Assembly (NCBI GenBank): GCA_013407085.1
Contig: JACCGJ010003446.1
Location: forward strand, 55,982-119,981
DNA from: Atriophallophorus winterbourni
Taxonomy: Eukaryota > Platyhelminthes > Trematoda > Plagiorchiida > Microphallidae
DNA: 64,000 nucleotides
Direction of reading: 5' to 3'
The translations under genes were made by a program, and so were the position numbers. The notes below the pieces were generated by a model. It had not been told where the DNA came from. It saw only the letters and a program-made list of their open reading frames with translations, and did not search any database. The first letter of the stretch is position 1. Every line of letters starts with the position of its first letter. Below, one piece after another: positions 1-11,195 of the stretch.

Positions 1-535
1 GTTTAATCGGTGGCAAATTACATATAGACGGTCTCAACACATTTTGAGTCTGACGATATTTGGATTAACAATAACATTTACCATGACATTTTTCCGTGGA
101 ACATTTCCCATGCTCATATATATAATGTTAACCTAGTGATAGATTACTCAGTGCAATCTTGGGCACCATGGTTGCAGAAGGAAATCAAGCTGCTTGAGAG
201 GATTTATCACAAAGCAACTAAATTGGTTGGCTGTCTCTCTACCGTCAGATGTTGTAGAATCATCTAGTGAAAGTATTTTCAGGAACAAGTTGGATATATT
301 TATGCGTAGTAATTCCACCCTACATCCCGTTTATATAACATTATCTTTATCCAAACGAATAATGTTTTCATCATACAGCGACATGGCATTTATTTGTAAC
401 TACAAAACTGTCGATCTTACTAATGCCTCAATTTATTTTGTATATATATTTATTATCCTTATACAAATATCCTGTGGTGTTTTACAACTACGAGCTTTTT
501 TATACCAAACATTCTTGAATCTTGAATCTTGAACG
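1..535 (+). mobile_element. CR1-like non-LTR retrotransposon, truncated 3' end
   Basis: Seen: around 142-225 one frame reads as the C-terminal part of a CR1-type reverse transcriptase, with DYSVQSWAPWLQKE followed by ERIYHKATKLV. This matches the equivalent part of the fuller element at 47470-47560. About 75-95 gives a short WINNN match to the segment just before it. Between these pieces and 240-310 (LPSDVVESSSES and FRNKLDIFM, the usual last residues) the frame is broken and material is missing. The fragment closes with a tandem heptamer TTGAATC at about 515-534, the kind of 3' tail CR1 elements carry. It is a dead remnant entering from the window's left edge. The tail unit differs from that of the 44.5-48.0 kb element, so it belongs to another CR1 subfamily. 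Confidence 0.75.
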
Positions 536-760
536 AAGTCCAAAATATTGATTTACAATTCATGTTTAATTTTTTCAAATCATATAAATAAACAAATTCA
601 TAGTTTCGAGCTTGAGCTGTGGAATTCAAACGTTTAAAAAAGTGATCAATATTTAATAATTGATAATGATATATTTTAGGACCAACCTATTTGATGATAA
701 ACATGCTATCATTCATCTTGAATTCAGCATAATTCATCTCTACTTCTCTTAATGTTTCAG

Positions 761-784
761 ATGGCCACGTGTACAATACTTTGA
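761..784 (+). CDS. Putative 24-nt symmetric micro-exon (phase 1-1)
   Basis: Seen: a good acceptor (TTTCAG ending at 760) and a consensus donor (GTAAGT at 785) enclose exactly 24 nt. Read in phase 1 it is open and encodes GHVYNTL plus split codons. Its length and phase equal those of the exon at 17565-17588, and the phase matches all the other small exons of this locus. Known: trematode micro-exon genes are built from such symmetric exons, which can be skipped without frame loss. Inferred: this is the most upstream exon visible of the modular locus. A 24-nt call without transcript evidence is weak alone; the shared phase is what supports it. Confidence 0.4.
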   Translation: MATCTIL

Positions 785-1948
785 GTAAGTTGCGTCGGAG
801 ATAACGTATATGCAATCCATCTCATAAAAATTATTTCTGGTGATGACTTGTATGTTCCTGATTATTGTGAACACAGTTGTTCATTCGCAATGTTGCACGC
901 TGTACAACAACATACAGCAGTTACGCTATTGTTTTCATGGATTCATGGATTTCGGAATTTATGGTTAAAATGCGGACGCTCCACAACAACACGAAAAGCA
1001 CTGCGTGAATGAAAATGCCAAAAATAGTTTAGACCGAGTATGGTGAAATTACTGCTCAAGAATGATGTTCATTTGTATATATAGATCAAAATTTCCTTTA
1101 AATTTCACTAAGCACGTAAATTTTATTACACACTAGGGAAAGTTATACTATACAAGATCAGCCACTGCAGCATGTTGAGTCTAAATTCGATTCGTGAAAT
1201 TGGAATGTAGAGGGATAGAGTATCTCCCCGTGTAACTTCTCAACCACACGTATGAAACAAGTTGTTCACGTGATCTACTTTTGTAGACAGAATACTTTTT
1301 GGCAAGAAACATATCGCGGCTTATCCTTTGTTGGCGAAAAACAATTTATCCAAACGTCGCAATCATACGCACTATGAAACAATACGAAAACCCATCACCA
1401 ATTTACTGATCCGTGATACATTTTATTAAAAAGAGTAATATCTTACCGCAGTCAAAGAGCCCAGAACTCTAACTCAAGCTCCATTCTTTAACGAAAGTGA
1501 ACGTTCATTATCCTTTCAAATGGTACTGGCTGGAGTCCCCAGATAGCTGTTTGAGAGGCGGTCAATAATTCGCTGGCGTGTGTCCAAACATTCTGGGGAT
1601 AAACTGTAAGGTGGCTTTACACTTTTCGCTATTATATTTTCTTTTCTACTGAGCTCATTGTCTCGTCATTCTGTGCTTTTGTTAAAGTGATTGATTTTTC
1701 TAATATAAGGTGTCTGATTATCGATTTCTGCTTTTTATGATGATTTCCGTTCAATATCGACAAAGATCAAATTGATTTTTCATTTATATTATATATGTAT
1801 TATTGTCCTTTATGTAAAATACTTAGGAAAATTTACATCGCTCCAAGGATGAGTTTTGTAACTAGTTGTATCGTTTCCTGGAATATTTCTTGTAGACAGT
1901 TATTTTCAACATATAATACAATAAATAGTTCACTGGTCGCAATTACAG
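785..1948. other. Intron or intergenic; possible ancient CR1 remnant
   Basis: No exon is supported here. About 1200-1620 shares wording with 30480-30730, for example the stretch around ATTTTATTAAAAAGAG at 1420 and CCAAACATTCT at 1585, which in the second place is part of a minus-strand CR1-like remnant. This is probably another very decayed copy on the minus strand, but the match is patchy. Confidence 0.3.
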
Positions 1949-2993
1949 TTTTCGATTTGGAAATCTCAACATCGGTTGATGGATCAAGAGCCAGTCTTGA
2001 CCATTGGAAATCTTCCGTAAAATTAGATGACTGGAATAAATTAGATATTTGTGTCGGAGTAAGTTGTTATTCACAGACGAATTTGTAAAAAAATAACACA
2101 TTAATATTTGTATTAATCATTTAGTAACGTTAATGGGAACAGTTTTTATTCTCAGGTTAATTAATCTAGCCATAATGGTTTCCACACAATGATAAGAAAT
2201 TTTAAGTGACAATGTATTGATGAAATTGGATATATCTTGTTGCAGTAAATAGGGCATTATTTTGGATTTTCGCACGAAACACGTACACTAAAAGCTTCAA
2301 TTGCTGGCTACTGATGGCCTATGCACCATAGATTGTTCAATTGATAAACTTGTCAATCTACTCTTGTTCAGTTGCTGGCAAAATTTCCAATGGTTTGAAA
2401 TGATTGATAATTACCAGGTACTCATGAAAATATGTGAAGAAAATAATTTTCGATTGATTTGAATATAAAATACGCTGATACCTTGCTTATATAATGTGTC
2501 GCACGCAGCTACTTCGCTTTGAATTCATAATCAGCTTTAACAAATGTGATCACAAGCCAATCAGTAGGGAGTTCTTTATATTTTTAAATCTCGAAAACTG
2601 ACGCAACTTTTATTTGCATGTCATTTGTACATCTACAAGTATTTGGAATTAGTATAAACTAAACAGTCGTACTATAAATCTACAAACCATTTTGCAACAA
2701 AGTTCAAGCGATAAATTACATAGGTCTCAATATTCCAATAAGAGCAGCGATCTGATAACTAGGTTTGCTATCTTTCGAACAGATTGGTAAACTTCTAAAA
2801 ACGGTGGCTCCCGTTCAACATTCTGCGTATATCACTTGCAATGATAATGGAGAAGGATATCGGCTGTACTTTGATGAGTCACGTTTTTATATGGGAAGCA
2901 ACAGATTAAATTGTGAAAATTTGGTCGCAAAAGAATTTGAAACACTCCTTTCGAGCAAACTACTAGTGAATGGTCGAAAATTTGTAGTTCACA
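1949..2993 (+). CDS. SEA-like module 1 (exons 1949-2058 and 2783-2993)
   Basis: Two exons. Exon A (110 nt) lies between AATTACAG (ends 1948) and donor GTAAGT (2059), phase 1 in and 0 out. Exon B (211 nt) lies between GAACAG (ends 2782) and GTAAGT (2994), phase 0 in and 1 out. Together they encode about 106 residues: a strand-like start (FDLEISTSVDGS), a helix cut by the intron (NKLDICVG then IGKLLKTVA), two strand-like runs (AYITCND, GYRLYFDESRF), a helix (NLVAKEFETLLS) and a last strand (RKFVVHS). This order fits a SEA domain, and three other A/B pairs or B exons in the locus share the same split site and phases. No family is recognised by residue identity. The module may close an upstream gene or join the exon at 3889-3915, whose phase fits. 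Confidence 0.5.
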
Positions 2994-3392
2994 GTAAGTC
3001 ATTGCTGGTAATCACAATAAATCTAATAAGAAATTCTTTCTTAATGATAATCTTTGTACTTCTATTGAAATTTATCTAATGGCATACAAAAATTAGCTGA
3101 GCAATCATGAAACAAATTACTTACTAATATCAACTCCATAGTTGAATAAACAGTGTAATATTCGGTGTTAAATTAGGATGCTTGCACCACATGTACCTAG
3201 CGTTACTAATAAACAATATAAACAGATAATAATCACATGATCGAATGTATACATGTATAATTTTAATATAATAATAACATATAATATATACTATAATAAT
3301 AAATAATCATAATATAAATATTATAATAATAACATATAAACAAAAGATTATAAAGTCGTAGTGTGTCAAGTCCTAAACACGATGTTGCAAAA

Positions 3393-3555
3393 ATGGATGG
3401 ATTGCTAATTAATGATGTTTGTTCGCTATTTGTGTCACTTATATTACTTGCACACATTTCCTATTCTGACTTTCGCTGTTGGTCCTGCGAAATTCTTTGT
3501 CAGAAGCTAACATTTGACGGAAAAAGCTGTTGTGGATTGCTGAATAATTTTTCGG
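3393..3555 (+). CDS. Putative first coding exon with signal peptide, Cys-rich
   Basis: The frame opens with an ATG at 3393 in a favourable context (AAAAATGG). It encodes a polar start, a hydrophobic run (VCSLFVSLILLAHISYS, roughly residues 9-25) typical of a signal peptide, then a short Cys-rich stretch (RCWSCEILCQ, GKSCCG). It ends at a GTTAGT donor (3556) in phase 1, the phase used by every small exon downstream, and can join 3889-3915 directly. I read it as the start of a secreted modular gene running to about 19 kb. It lies after module 1, so either module 1 ends a neighbouring gene or this is a second promoter in one gene. No promoter elements were recognised. An open frame of this size could also arise by chance. 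Confidence 0.45.
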
Positions 3556-3888
3556 GTTAGTATCAACAGGGTTGATCGAAAGCTTTTCAATATCTTTCAT
3601 ACGATCTATTGTTTTCGTTTTCCAGTTATTGTAACATTTCGAAGAATCCGTATTTCAATATAAGCATAAAGTTGTGTCTATATTTCGAAATCAAATCTCA
3701 TTTCAAAATTTCTTACATTCCCTATCAGAAATTTTGCTAAGTTTACTAAAACCTTCGGGTCTATGACTTGGGAACATTTGCATAATTTTTGAATCATATC
3801 CTTTCGAATTAAGTTTAAATTCCTCATGATATATCCCGTCGTTTCAAACTATTTAATCATAAATTTTTATTATTTTTCAATTTTCAAG

Positions 3889-3915
3889 GTCCGGGAATAA
3901 GTAGAAAACTAAAGA
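3889..3915 (+). CDS. Putative 27-nt symmetric micro-exon (phase 1-1)
   Basis: Acceptor TTTTCAAG (ends 3888) follows a long pyrimidine tract, and donor GTGAGT starts at 3916. The 27 nt are open in phase 1 and encode PGISRKLK plus split codons. It accepts either the exon ending at 2993 or the signal-peptide exon ending at 3555, both phase 1. Confidence 0.45.
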
Positions 3916-4019
3916 GTGAGTTTTATATTTATCACTTTTGTAAATTGGCTTTCCCAGAGTGGTTAATGGGTTATATCCACTTTAGAATATCAGTTTAAAC
4001 TGATCAATGATACGAACGA

Positions 4020-4335
4020 ATTTGGTGTTGCCCTCTCCTCCAGCCCGAATTGAACACAACCGCCTCCCCCTGCCCCCCCCCCCGTGCGCCTGGGCTCCTT
4101 GCTTTTCTGTTGCTTGCTCTCCGCCCCCCTGCTTTCGGCGAATGCCCTCTCTTGTTCTTCTCTTTGCCCTTATTTTACACCCGCAGAGGATATCTATCAC
4201 GGCGGGGAACAATGAGGTATCGAAGACCTAATAGTGACTGTGACCATATCGGCGCAATTATTTGGACTGAGGCCCGGTTCCGGTTTTTAATTCTGCTCAC
4301 GTGTGTTTTCCGTCCCCTGAAGAAAAGTTCTGATA
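4020..4335. repeat. C-rich, pyrimidine-biased island
   Basis: An abrupt island of high GC in AT-rich surroundings. The plus strand from about 4028 to 4150 is nearly all pyrimidine blocks, including an 11-C run at 4073-4083 and further C runs. 4190-4300 is GC-rich but mixed, with CACGGCGGGG and GAGGCCCGGTTCCGG. Open frames on both strands here are by-products of low complexity. It may be a degraded mobile element or an inserted foreign segment; no family is recognised. Confidence 0.5.
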
Positions 4336-6529
4336 CTAAAAGTTAATTATATCCATGGTATTTAGATATCATATTTCAAACAGAATCTGTGTATACGTAT
4401 AGACTACGTATTGTTTAGTTAACTTGAAGGAAATGAGTGACAGTTCTCATTACAGATTTATTCTTTGACAATTTGACGGAATATCTTTGCTATGACAACA
4501 TTCACATGGCTCTATGAGGCTGTTATTACTGAAGGTTCAGAGATGTATAACAGGAAGTAGAGAAATTTCCGTGAATTTATTGAGACAATACCATTTTAGA
4601 AAAAATGGGAAAAGGGGGCATATGATTCTTCAATGCGGTTGATTGTATTTTAATTTCATCTTCAAGTTTGATAAAAAAACTTGATGCAATGACCGATTAA
4701 AAATTATGAAGAACAATATTGCCTTATCAATAACATCTCTGCGCAGTTGATTGAAAATTGTTGAGACAGCTAGAGGATTTAAGGCTTAGTATGACAAGAG
4801 ATATTTATGTATTACACACTGCAATTATAACATCATTTACGAAGCTGTTTCTAACGGCGTGTTACTGTGTGGGAAAATAAACAAACTCGAAATACCCAAG
4901 GCGTGTTCACACATTTACACAAAAGAAAAACGATGGTTTACATTGCTCGTTTACATACATTTCCATCAAACACCCCAGTGTATATTGTTAAAAACTAGAG
5001 CACATGGGATTTATCCCACGCAGTCTGTTCAAACCACTATTCTTTTTTCCTAAAGAAAGATCTTAGTCAATCGTTTGAAGCATTTTGCGAAACGACGTTT
5101 TACTTCTGACACTGAATCTTCGTCAGTATAAACAATTTTCATTCGTTCTTTCAATCCTAAGCTTACGCTCTTGATCTGACGAAGCTTCTTTGTCAGAAGC
5201 GAAACGTTACCAAAATTTGCTGTAACAAATTGAATAAAAATTATCTTTTAATAAATATGGTTACCCAATCGGTTACAAGAATTTTCATGTTATGGTTAAT
5301 AATTAACTTGTACATTTTTTCTGCAACTATGTATCTCTAACTAGAAAGCGTAGATTCATGCAGCAATCGGAAAATCACACCGATCGGTTAAGATTTACAA
5401 AGAACGGTTGAAATAGGCAAGATTGCTAGATGCATACATTGAAGAACAGACCAATGAGCTGCGATGAATAGATTGATGATGATGCATAAATGAAAATAAT
5501 TTATGTCACTGCAACATTGAGATTCATCAAAACAGTACACAAAAGGAAAAAATGGTTTTTGAAAGCAATTGAGGCTTATTAACGAGACACATTTGCACTC
5601 AACTTTACAATGGCAACCGATATGCTATATGAAAGATATGAAGCAAAATCTATACAAGTGATGCAATATAAGGATGCTCCAAATGGCAACTTATTAAGTT
5701 TCGATCGGGTACTAGATATAGAATATATATAAATCTTATATAGGCGTGAAGTATGTACAGAATATGGCCGAAAAATAACTGGGGTATACCGTTACCATGT
5801 CAGTTAGGTGAAATTCACATTATATTTACTTTTGTTTAAATTAATACGGAAATATGCACTGGTTCTATATAGTCCAGTGGCTAGATAATTGATTACAGAG
5901 ATGATATAATATTTCTGAAATCTATGTACAATTTAAATGTGAAATGACGACAGGTAAAAAATTGAAACTATTTTCTAGCAATGATACTAATTAGAATAAG
6001 TCATCGAATAACCTGCGTTTAACATAGGACTTATCCCATAAATAATAATACCTCTTCCATTATTTTGTTTATTATTTTGCTTCTCTTCCACATGAAAATT
6101 TAATCACAACAACTTGGTTTAATGTTTTCTTGAATTTTCTAGTTTTGTTTCAATTCGAATGAAAACTGGATGCTTATATCAAAGTTCGCTCCACTATCGT
6201 TCATGTATATTGACCCGATTTGAACCCACACAATGCAAACACGTCAATGGCAATTTTATTGCATTCTCTGTATTTTTTATAACTGTCATCCATTGGTACA
6301 TTTAAAGCAATTGCTTTGTTCACCATAAAATTTTGATTCTGGATTCTCGTTTTGAGTGATAGAATGAATTGCACTGTCTCCATTATCTAAACACGAAAGC
6401 ATACTTAATTCAAAATGAAGGATTGGCTTCGTAAGCAGCTAATCGAGGACGGCCTATTGGACATCATTGACTTTTCGATGTCTTTTTATACTTTGTATTT
6501 CAAAATAATCCTATTTCATAATTTTACAG
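4336..6529. other. Non-coding stretch; inverted motif at 5060-5220
   Basis: No exon can be supported firmly. A candidate acceptor at 4455 (CTCATTACAG) opens a short phase-1 frame that stops at once after IHMAL; it could be a terminal exon but has little support. At 5103-5128 and 5175-5205 a motif related to TCTGACGAAGCTTC and its inverse TTGTCAGAAGC recurs in opposite orientations, suggesting a small foldback repeat. A class-A partner for the B exon at 6530 would be expected here but was not found. Confidence 0.4.
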
Positions 6530-6761
6530 CTAATACATTCAAGTATCGAAACAGCGTTTGCCGTTTCTCCAATTTCGATTGACTTCCAACATTTTCTACC
6601 CGAATCAACTTCGCTTGAGGCACACTTGGACATATACTTTGATGCGGATGACGAAATAAGACAACGTGGAGATTTACTTATTAACGTTATGCCAGTTCTA
6701 CGGCGGCTATACATAGACATGCACACCGATGACTTTATACCATTTCAAGTTAAAACTGCAG
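6530..6761 (+). CDS. SEA-like module 2, class B exon
   Basis: Acceptor AATTTTACAG (ends 6529) and donor GTGAAA (6762); phase 0 in, phase 1 out, like the other class-B exons. It encodes about 77 residues: helix (IHSSIETAFA), strand (ISIDFQHF), the best hydrophobic strand of the set (SLEAHLDIYFDADD), a helix (LLINVMPVLRRLY) and a final strand (IPFQVKTA). The layout fits the C-terminal two thirds of a SEA domain. The class-A exon for the first strand and half helix is not visible upstream. The next exon in phase is 8711-8746. Confidence 0.55.
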
Positions 6762-8710
6762 GTGAAAATTTAGATTATTGTCCAAATTTCATATTTATTG
6801 TAACGCTAATTCGAAATGACTCACTGGGATGATACTTTCAATTGACATTTTCACTGGTTAATTTGTAACGTACGAATTTTTCGAGCAATGGCCATTGCGT
6901 CCGATCTGCAATGCGATGCACATTTTTGGAAAAATGCTACCAATTTATCTGAAACTAATCATGTTGCGTCGTTAATACGGGGAAAATGAGCCAGAAAACA
7001 ACAACAGATTGTTATGGTGTGTGAGCTGGTGAAAAAACAATCATCTGTCACTCTGAAGCGCCTCATATTTTGTCAGTGATTCTATTTGATAATTATTATT
7101 TGGATCTCATGATTTCTTGTAGTAGCTAGTAATTGCTGGTCCAAATTTATGCTCTTTGCACTATCTTAAGTTTGACTTATAGTAATCAAAACCTCGTTAT
7201 TTGATATGGACAAACATGTCAAAGTTGGCGTTTCAATGTGTTATGAACAGAAGGTTTTTTGATATAAAGTTTAAGTTGCGGTTAACCCATCATGTGACAA
7301 TTTTTATCTTGATGCCAAATTATTCACCGGGTCGATGAATCATTTTCCAGATAGAATTTTAATTAGTGGAATTTCGGTTGTCTTTCACAAACGAGGGCTT
7401 AGGTTTTTAACTTGCTATTGTATTTTGAAATACAAAGTTGGCTTCCGTGTACATATTCGGCACTATTCGTAAAAATCGAATTTGATTATTTATTATTATT
7501 CATGGTCATGGGTTTTAAACTCAGTCTACATGAGTGGAGGCTCATGTGATTGAACAGGTTAGTCGTACCAAGCCTACCCAACAGTGGCATACAAGCGCAA
7601 CTTGTTTACCATTCTGCCACTGTTTCAAGCGCATGCGGATCCTGATCCTACTGTCCCTACCTGATAAGTGCAAACAGCACGAAACTGGTCGTGGTGTGTG
7701 TGTGTGTGTGTGATGGATATGTATGCAACTGAGCTATTATTATTTTTATAACGAACTACAACGGAACAGAGGTCGGAAAATGCAAATCTAAGTCGACAGA
7801 CACATATTCTAATACGACGGTGGTGTACTTGATTTGAAATGAGATTGCTTTATATCCTCAACATATTCAGGAGTAAAATTTGACCCACAGCTATAGTTTA
7901 GGGACAGATCAACAGAGAAAAAATGCGATGCACCAACAAAATCGAGAATCGTAACTGACTCTGGATAACCCACAAACCAACAATGTATTCATTGGTAAAA
8001 GTTTTCCATGGGTGAGGACTAATTTATCGAGCAGACTTTCATCCGTATGCCGAGCCGGATTATCACCATCCTGAAAGCAAGCCCGTATGAATAGGTTAAT
8101 TATTCATTATGCGTTGATGAAATTCATCACCCATATACTTGCGGTGCTATTATTCATAATATTGATATATGAATAAACAGTATTCTGTTTCATGTTTAGC
8201 CTCACTCGGTACATTTATTGAGCCACATTGGGCTTATTGCTTATCAGTATTGGTCACGGCTTCTTTCATATTGTATTGCCCTTCAGGTGTATAACAGTGG
8301 CAGCATGAGGTTGAACAAATAATTATGCAGCTATGTTATTACTGTTCACTATACCGTTTCGGCGCTAAATTCTCGGTGTTCCGTTTTGTCAGAAGAGAAT
8401 GTGGTCGTTGTTATTCTAACTACACTATTTTGTCGGACTCTATTGTGCTATATATATTCCAATAAATCTTAAAATATTCTGCGGTCAAATTTTTCTATTT
8501 CAGTTAAAGTATGTGAGAACATAAATGTTCAAATTTGATTAAATATTTCTCAGTTGATGTTCAAAATAAAATATTATTTTTATCTGTGTACAAATTTCGT
8601 TCCATTGGCTGTCAAATTTCTTCAGGATGGAATTAAATATTTTCAGTTAAATGAGGGCTCCATTGCAAACAGTATTTTGGTTGATACGACAAAGTTCATT
8701 TAATTTGCAG
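6762..8710. other. Intron with one foldback-repeat insertion
   Basis: No exon seen. The only recognisable item is the repeat copy at about 7495-7735, listed separately; the rest is AT-rich with no assignable feature. Confidence 0.5.
7495..7735 (-). repeat. Foldback/MITE-like repeat copy (CCGGTTTCGTGCTG family)
   Basis: On the minus strand the copy starts with a (CA)n-rich edge, then ACGACCAGTTTCGTGCTG, then TTGCACTTATCAGGTAGGGA. On the plus strand, the inner part (TCATGTGATTGAACAGG, CAGTGGCATACAAGCGCAAC) is shared with the copies at 34590-35070. The short TG repeat at 7696-7713 belongs to its edge. See 34590-34810, where both inverted ends are present. Confidence 0.6.
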
Positions 8711-8871
8711 ATGTCAAGATTGCCCCACACCCGGAAGCAAATCCATGTAAGTTGGTCAAACCTTACCACCTATAATCGCTTAACAATTTAATGCGACCTA
8801 TCTTAACTTCACAGTCCGACTGTCATTCGTCACTGATGTCTGTACGAATAAGAGAAACGAAAACGTTTTCG
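8711..8871 (+). CDS. Two putative symmetric small exons (36 nt and 57 nt)
   Basis: Exon 8711-8746 (36 nt) lies between TTTGCAG and GTAAGT and encodes VKIAPHPEANP plus split codons. Exon 8815-8871 (57 nt) lies between CTTCACAG and GTATGT and encodes RLSFVTDVCTNKRNENVF plus split codons. Both are phase 1 in and out, so either can be used or skipped without changing frame. Only 68 bases separate them, short for this locus. They fit between the B exon ending at 6761 and an A exon at 9155 or 9817, as linkers between SEA-like modules. Confidence 0.5.
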
Positions 8872-9154
8872 GTATGTGATAGACAAATACGATTGTGAAA
8901 ACTAACGATGAAAAGTTGCTAATATGCTGACAGCAGCGAGTTATATATTCAAGTTCATAAATATATTTTAACTCTGTTTTCTGGTCAGACTTTTTCCGGA
9001 TTGCACGCGAATGTTCATAATCACCATTTTTTGGCTTTGTTATCATCTACTAGATAGCCATTCTAAAGTTGTAGCTGATATATGAAGGTCTTCATATCTA
9101 GCACCTTCGAATAAATCGGCTGTTCTTAATGCTCATAGAAAGGTCTTTTACCAG

Positions 9155-9252
9155 TGTTTATCATCGATGTGAAAGCGTTTAATGTTAGGACGTTAGCGTG
9201 CATCGGACAACAGGAACCTTCGGACCATAAACTTGATAGCTCGAATAATGAT
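9155..9252 (+). CDS. Putative class A exon, possible alternative to 9817-9908
   Basis: 98 nt between TTTTACCAG (ends 9154) and GTATGT (9253), phase 1 in and 0 out, the signature of class A. It encodes about 32 residues starting with a strand (FIIDVKAFNVRTLACIG) like the other A exons. No B exon with phase 0 follows before the next A exon at 9817. The nearest strong acceptor (TTTTTTCTTTCAG, ends 9392) leads into frames that all stop within 40 bases. It therefore competes with 9817-9908 for the B exon at 10685, or its own partner is dead. Confidence 0.4.
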
Positions 9253-9816
9253 GTATGTTTTTGTTGGAAACTTGCATGCATAACTCTGGCTCGATCAGAT
9301 GATATTATTTTGCAACTGTGTGTGATTGGTTGCTTAGTATCAATGCAAAATGTTTAAAATTGACGAGCGCTTTTTCAATTTTTTTCTTTCAGAATTATTC
9401 GTTGGCCACCCTTATTTCTGGGCCTTAATTCATGAAGCCATTTAGGGACAACCGAAGCACATGGTGCTAGCTTATTGCGTTTAATTTCCTACTTTTGTTA
9501 GATCGTTGTATTGAAAGTCGAACCACCAACCTGCTTCCACTGAATTACTATGGGATTCTGCCTCGAATATTATGATTCCTTGCTTTCTTAATGACCAACA
9601 ATGGTTCCACATTTCAAATTATTTCTGTCCTGTAAATAAAAAACTAGAATGTAGGATTTAAAGCAACAGCTTTTTGGGTTTAAATTATTTTTCCGGTAAT
9701 TTCGATGTAATATATCAAATTTGTTATCAATTAACTATGTTTATTGGATAAAAGGATTCAAAAATTTCAACTGAAAACTTCTTTGTCTAGCTTTCTTTTT
9801 GTTTGCGTTTCATTAG

Positions 9817-10898
9817 AAATTACACTGGCGGGAAATGTCGATGAATCTACCGTTATCACAAACGGTGAATTTTTGTTCAACGGAATAGAGCGGAAAGCTG
9901 AATTAATTGTGAGTCTCGTAAATCTCTATGCGGCACATTGTGATTTATAAATGCGAAAAAATGTTTATACTACAGTTGAAGTAATTTATTTAAATAGATG
10001 TGAAAGATTTAAATATTGTTCGAGCGATGTAGTAAGTTTTTTTTTCGCACAGTTCAACTTAGAGACAGCAGAATCATTCAGATTCAAACTACACAATAAT
10101 AATTAATGCTGGAAAGTTCACACGCAGGGATATATTCATGTTCCTGATGCCGAAACATGAACATCATTTAGATTTTTCCCAATTGTGACAATAATATCGT
10201 CATAAAAAGTAGACGGGTGGGGACTATATTATCCCAGCTATTCAACGTGCATGTTATAGACAGCTTTCATACAGCTTATAAATTTCACCAATTAGTAAGC
10301 TGGTTTGCAATTAAAAATGATAATTTTTTAAACTAGTTGAGTCCCGAACGTAGGAACCTGCTTACTAATGACTCTTATGATGAATACATGATTTACACGA
10401 TGTGGAGTTACATTCCGATTGTACATGCATAATTTTTAGAATAAATTCAAGCCATAATTTATATGTGGCTGCAAACTCAAAAAGGTGTTTCGAGGAAAGT
10501 TTGAGAAGATCGTTAAATCAAGTTCTATCGACATTTCCTTAAAAACGTATTGCTTTCATATCACTTTCATATCGTGAATGTTGAATACGTTGGGAATTTT
10601 AAATAGTTTTATTTAAATGCACTCAAAAATTAATTTTTAGGCACAGTTACCAAAATAATTTGAAACTTTCGATCAATTTTACAGGTCTCTAATATACGCA
10701 GCACTATTCTGGATAAAACCGAATATTACGGAAATCTAGTTGGAACTTGGAAGCCGAAGGATACTAAGGTTGCTACACTTGTGCACACTTATTTCAATCA
10801 TGAAATAAATGGACTTCCTCTATCGAAAGTACAGGAGGAGTTAACAAATTTCGATTCAAAGAGTGATATATCGATAATTCAAGACTTATCATTAGCAG
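9817..10898 (+). CDS. SEA-like module 3 (exons 9817-9908 and 10685-10898)
   Basis: Exon A (92 nt, phase 1 to 0) uses acceptor TTTCATTAG (ends 9816) and donor GTGAGT (9909). Exon B (214 nt, phase 0 to 1) uses TTTTACAG (ends 10684) and GTTAGC (10899). The joined reading is about 102 residues: strand (EITLAGNVDES), strand or turn (GEFLFNG), a helix crossing the junction (ERKAELI then VSNIRSTIL), a strand (VATLVHTYFNHEI), a helix (LSKVQEELTN) and a final strand (DISIIQDLSLA). This is the clearest SEA-like reading in the locus. The known SEA family sits in extracellular mucin-like and membrane proteins; the cleavage motif GSVVV of the self-cleaving types is not seen. Assignment rests on pattern, not identity. 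Confidence 0.55.
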
Positions 10899-11104
10899 GT
10901 TAGCTTTTATTAACCAGCTTTTATTAATATTGACACCATGAAACTTATTATTGTTAAGAAAGCAAAAAATAATATTTCCGTTTTCAACCTTTCCCGTGAA
11001 TATGTTTAATAAATATACAGGTGGAAATATTTCGGCGATAATAATTTCACAAAAGAACAAAAAGTACTGAGCATTGGTTAAGAAAATTAGATTTTAAAGC
11101 CACT

Positions 11105-11195
11105 GTTCGCTATGGTTCTTACAGCGAACCACGACGTTCAAACACAGATTCACAGGGGTCATTGTTCAAGCGCTCAAGTTGCTCATGGATGACCA
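11105..11195 (+). repeat. Dispersed repeat shared with 23155-23260 (inverted)
   Basis: The stretch ACAGCGAACCACGACG followed by TTCAAACACAGATTCA at about 11125-11152 recurs in reverse complement near 23215-23255 (AACGAACCACGGTG, TTCAAACACAGAATCA on the minus strand). Both copies are followed by text on being far from any gene. Probably the end of a short transposon. No target duplication was identified. Confidence 0.45.

Noticed and set aside
4007..4346. Open frames on both strands over the C-rich block (Pro-rich on plus, Gly/Gln-rich on minus)
   Set aside because: Composition follows the C runs, with no splice sites or family match. They are by-products of low complexity.
6201..6383. Minus-strand 60-codon frame with a protein-like look
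   Set aside because: No splice or polyadenylation context, no relation to neighbours, and length within chance for this base composition.
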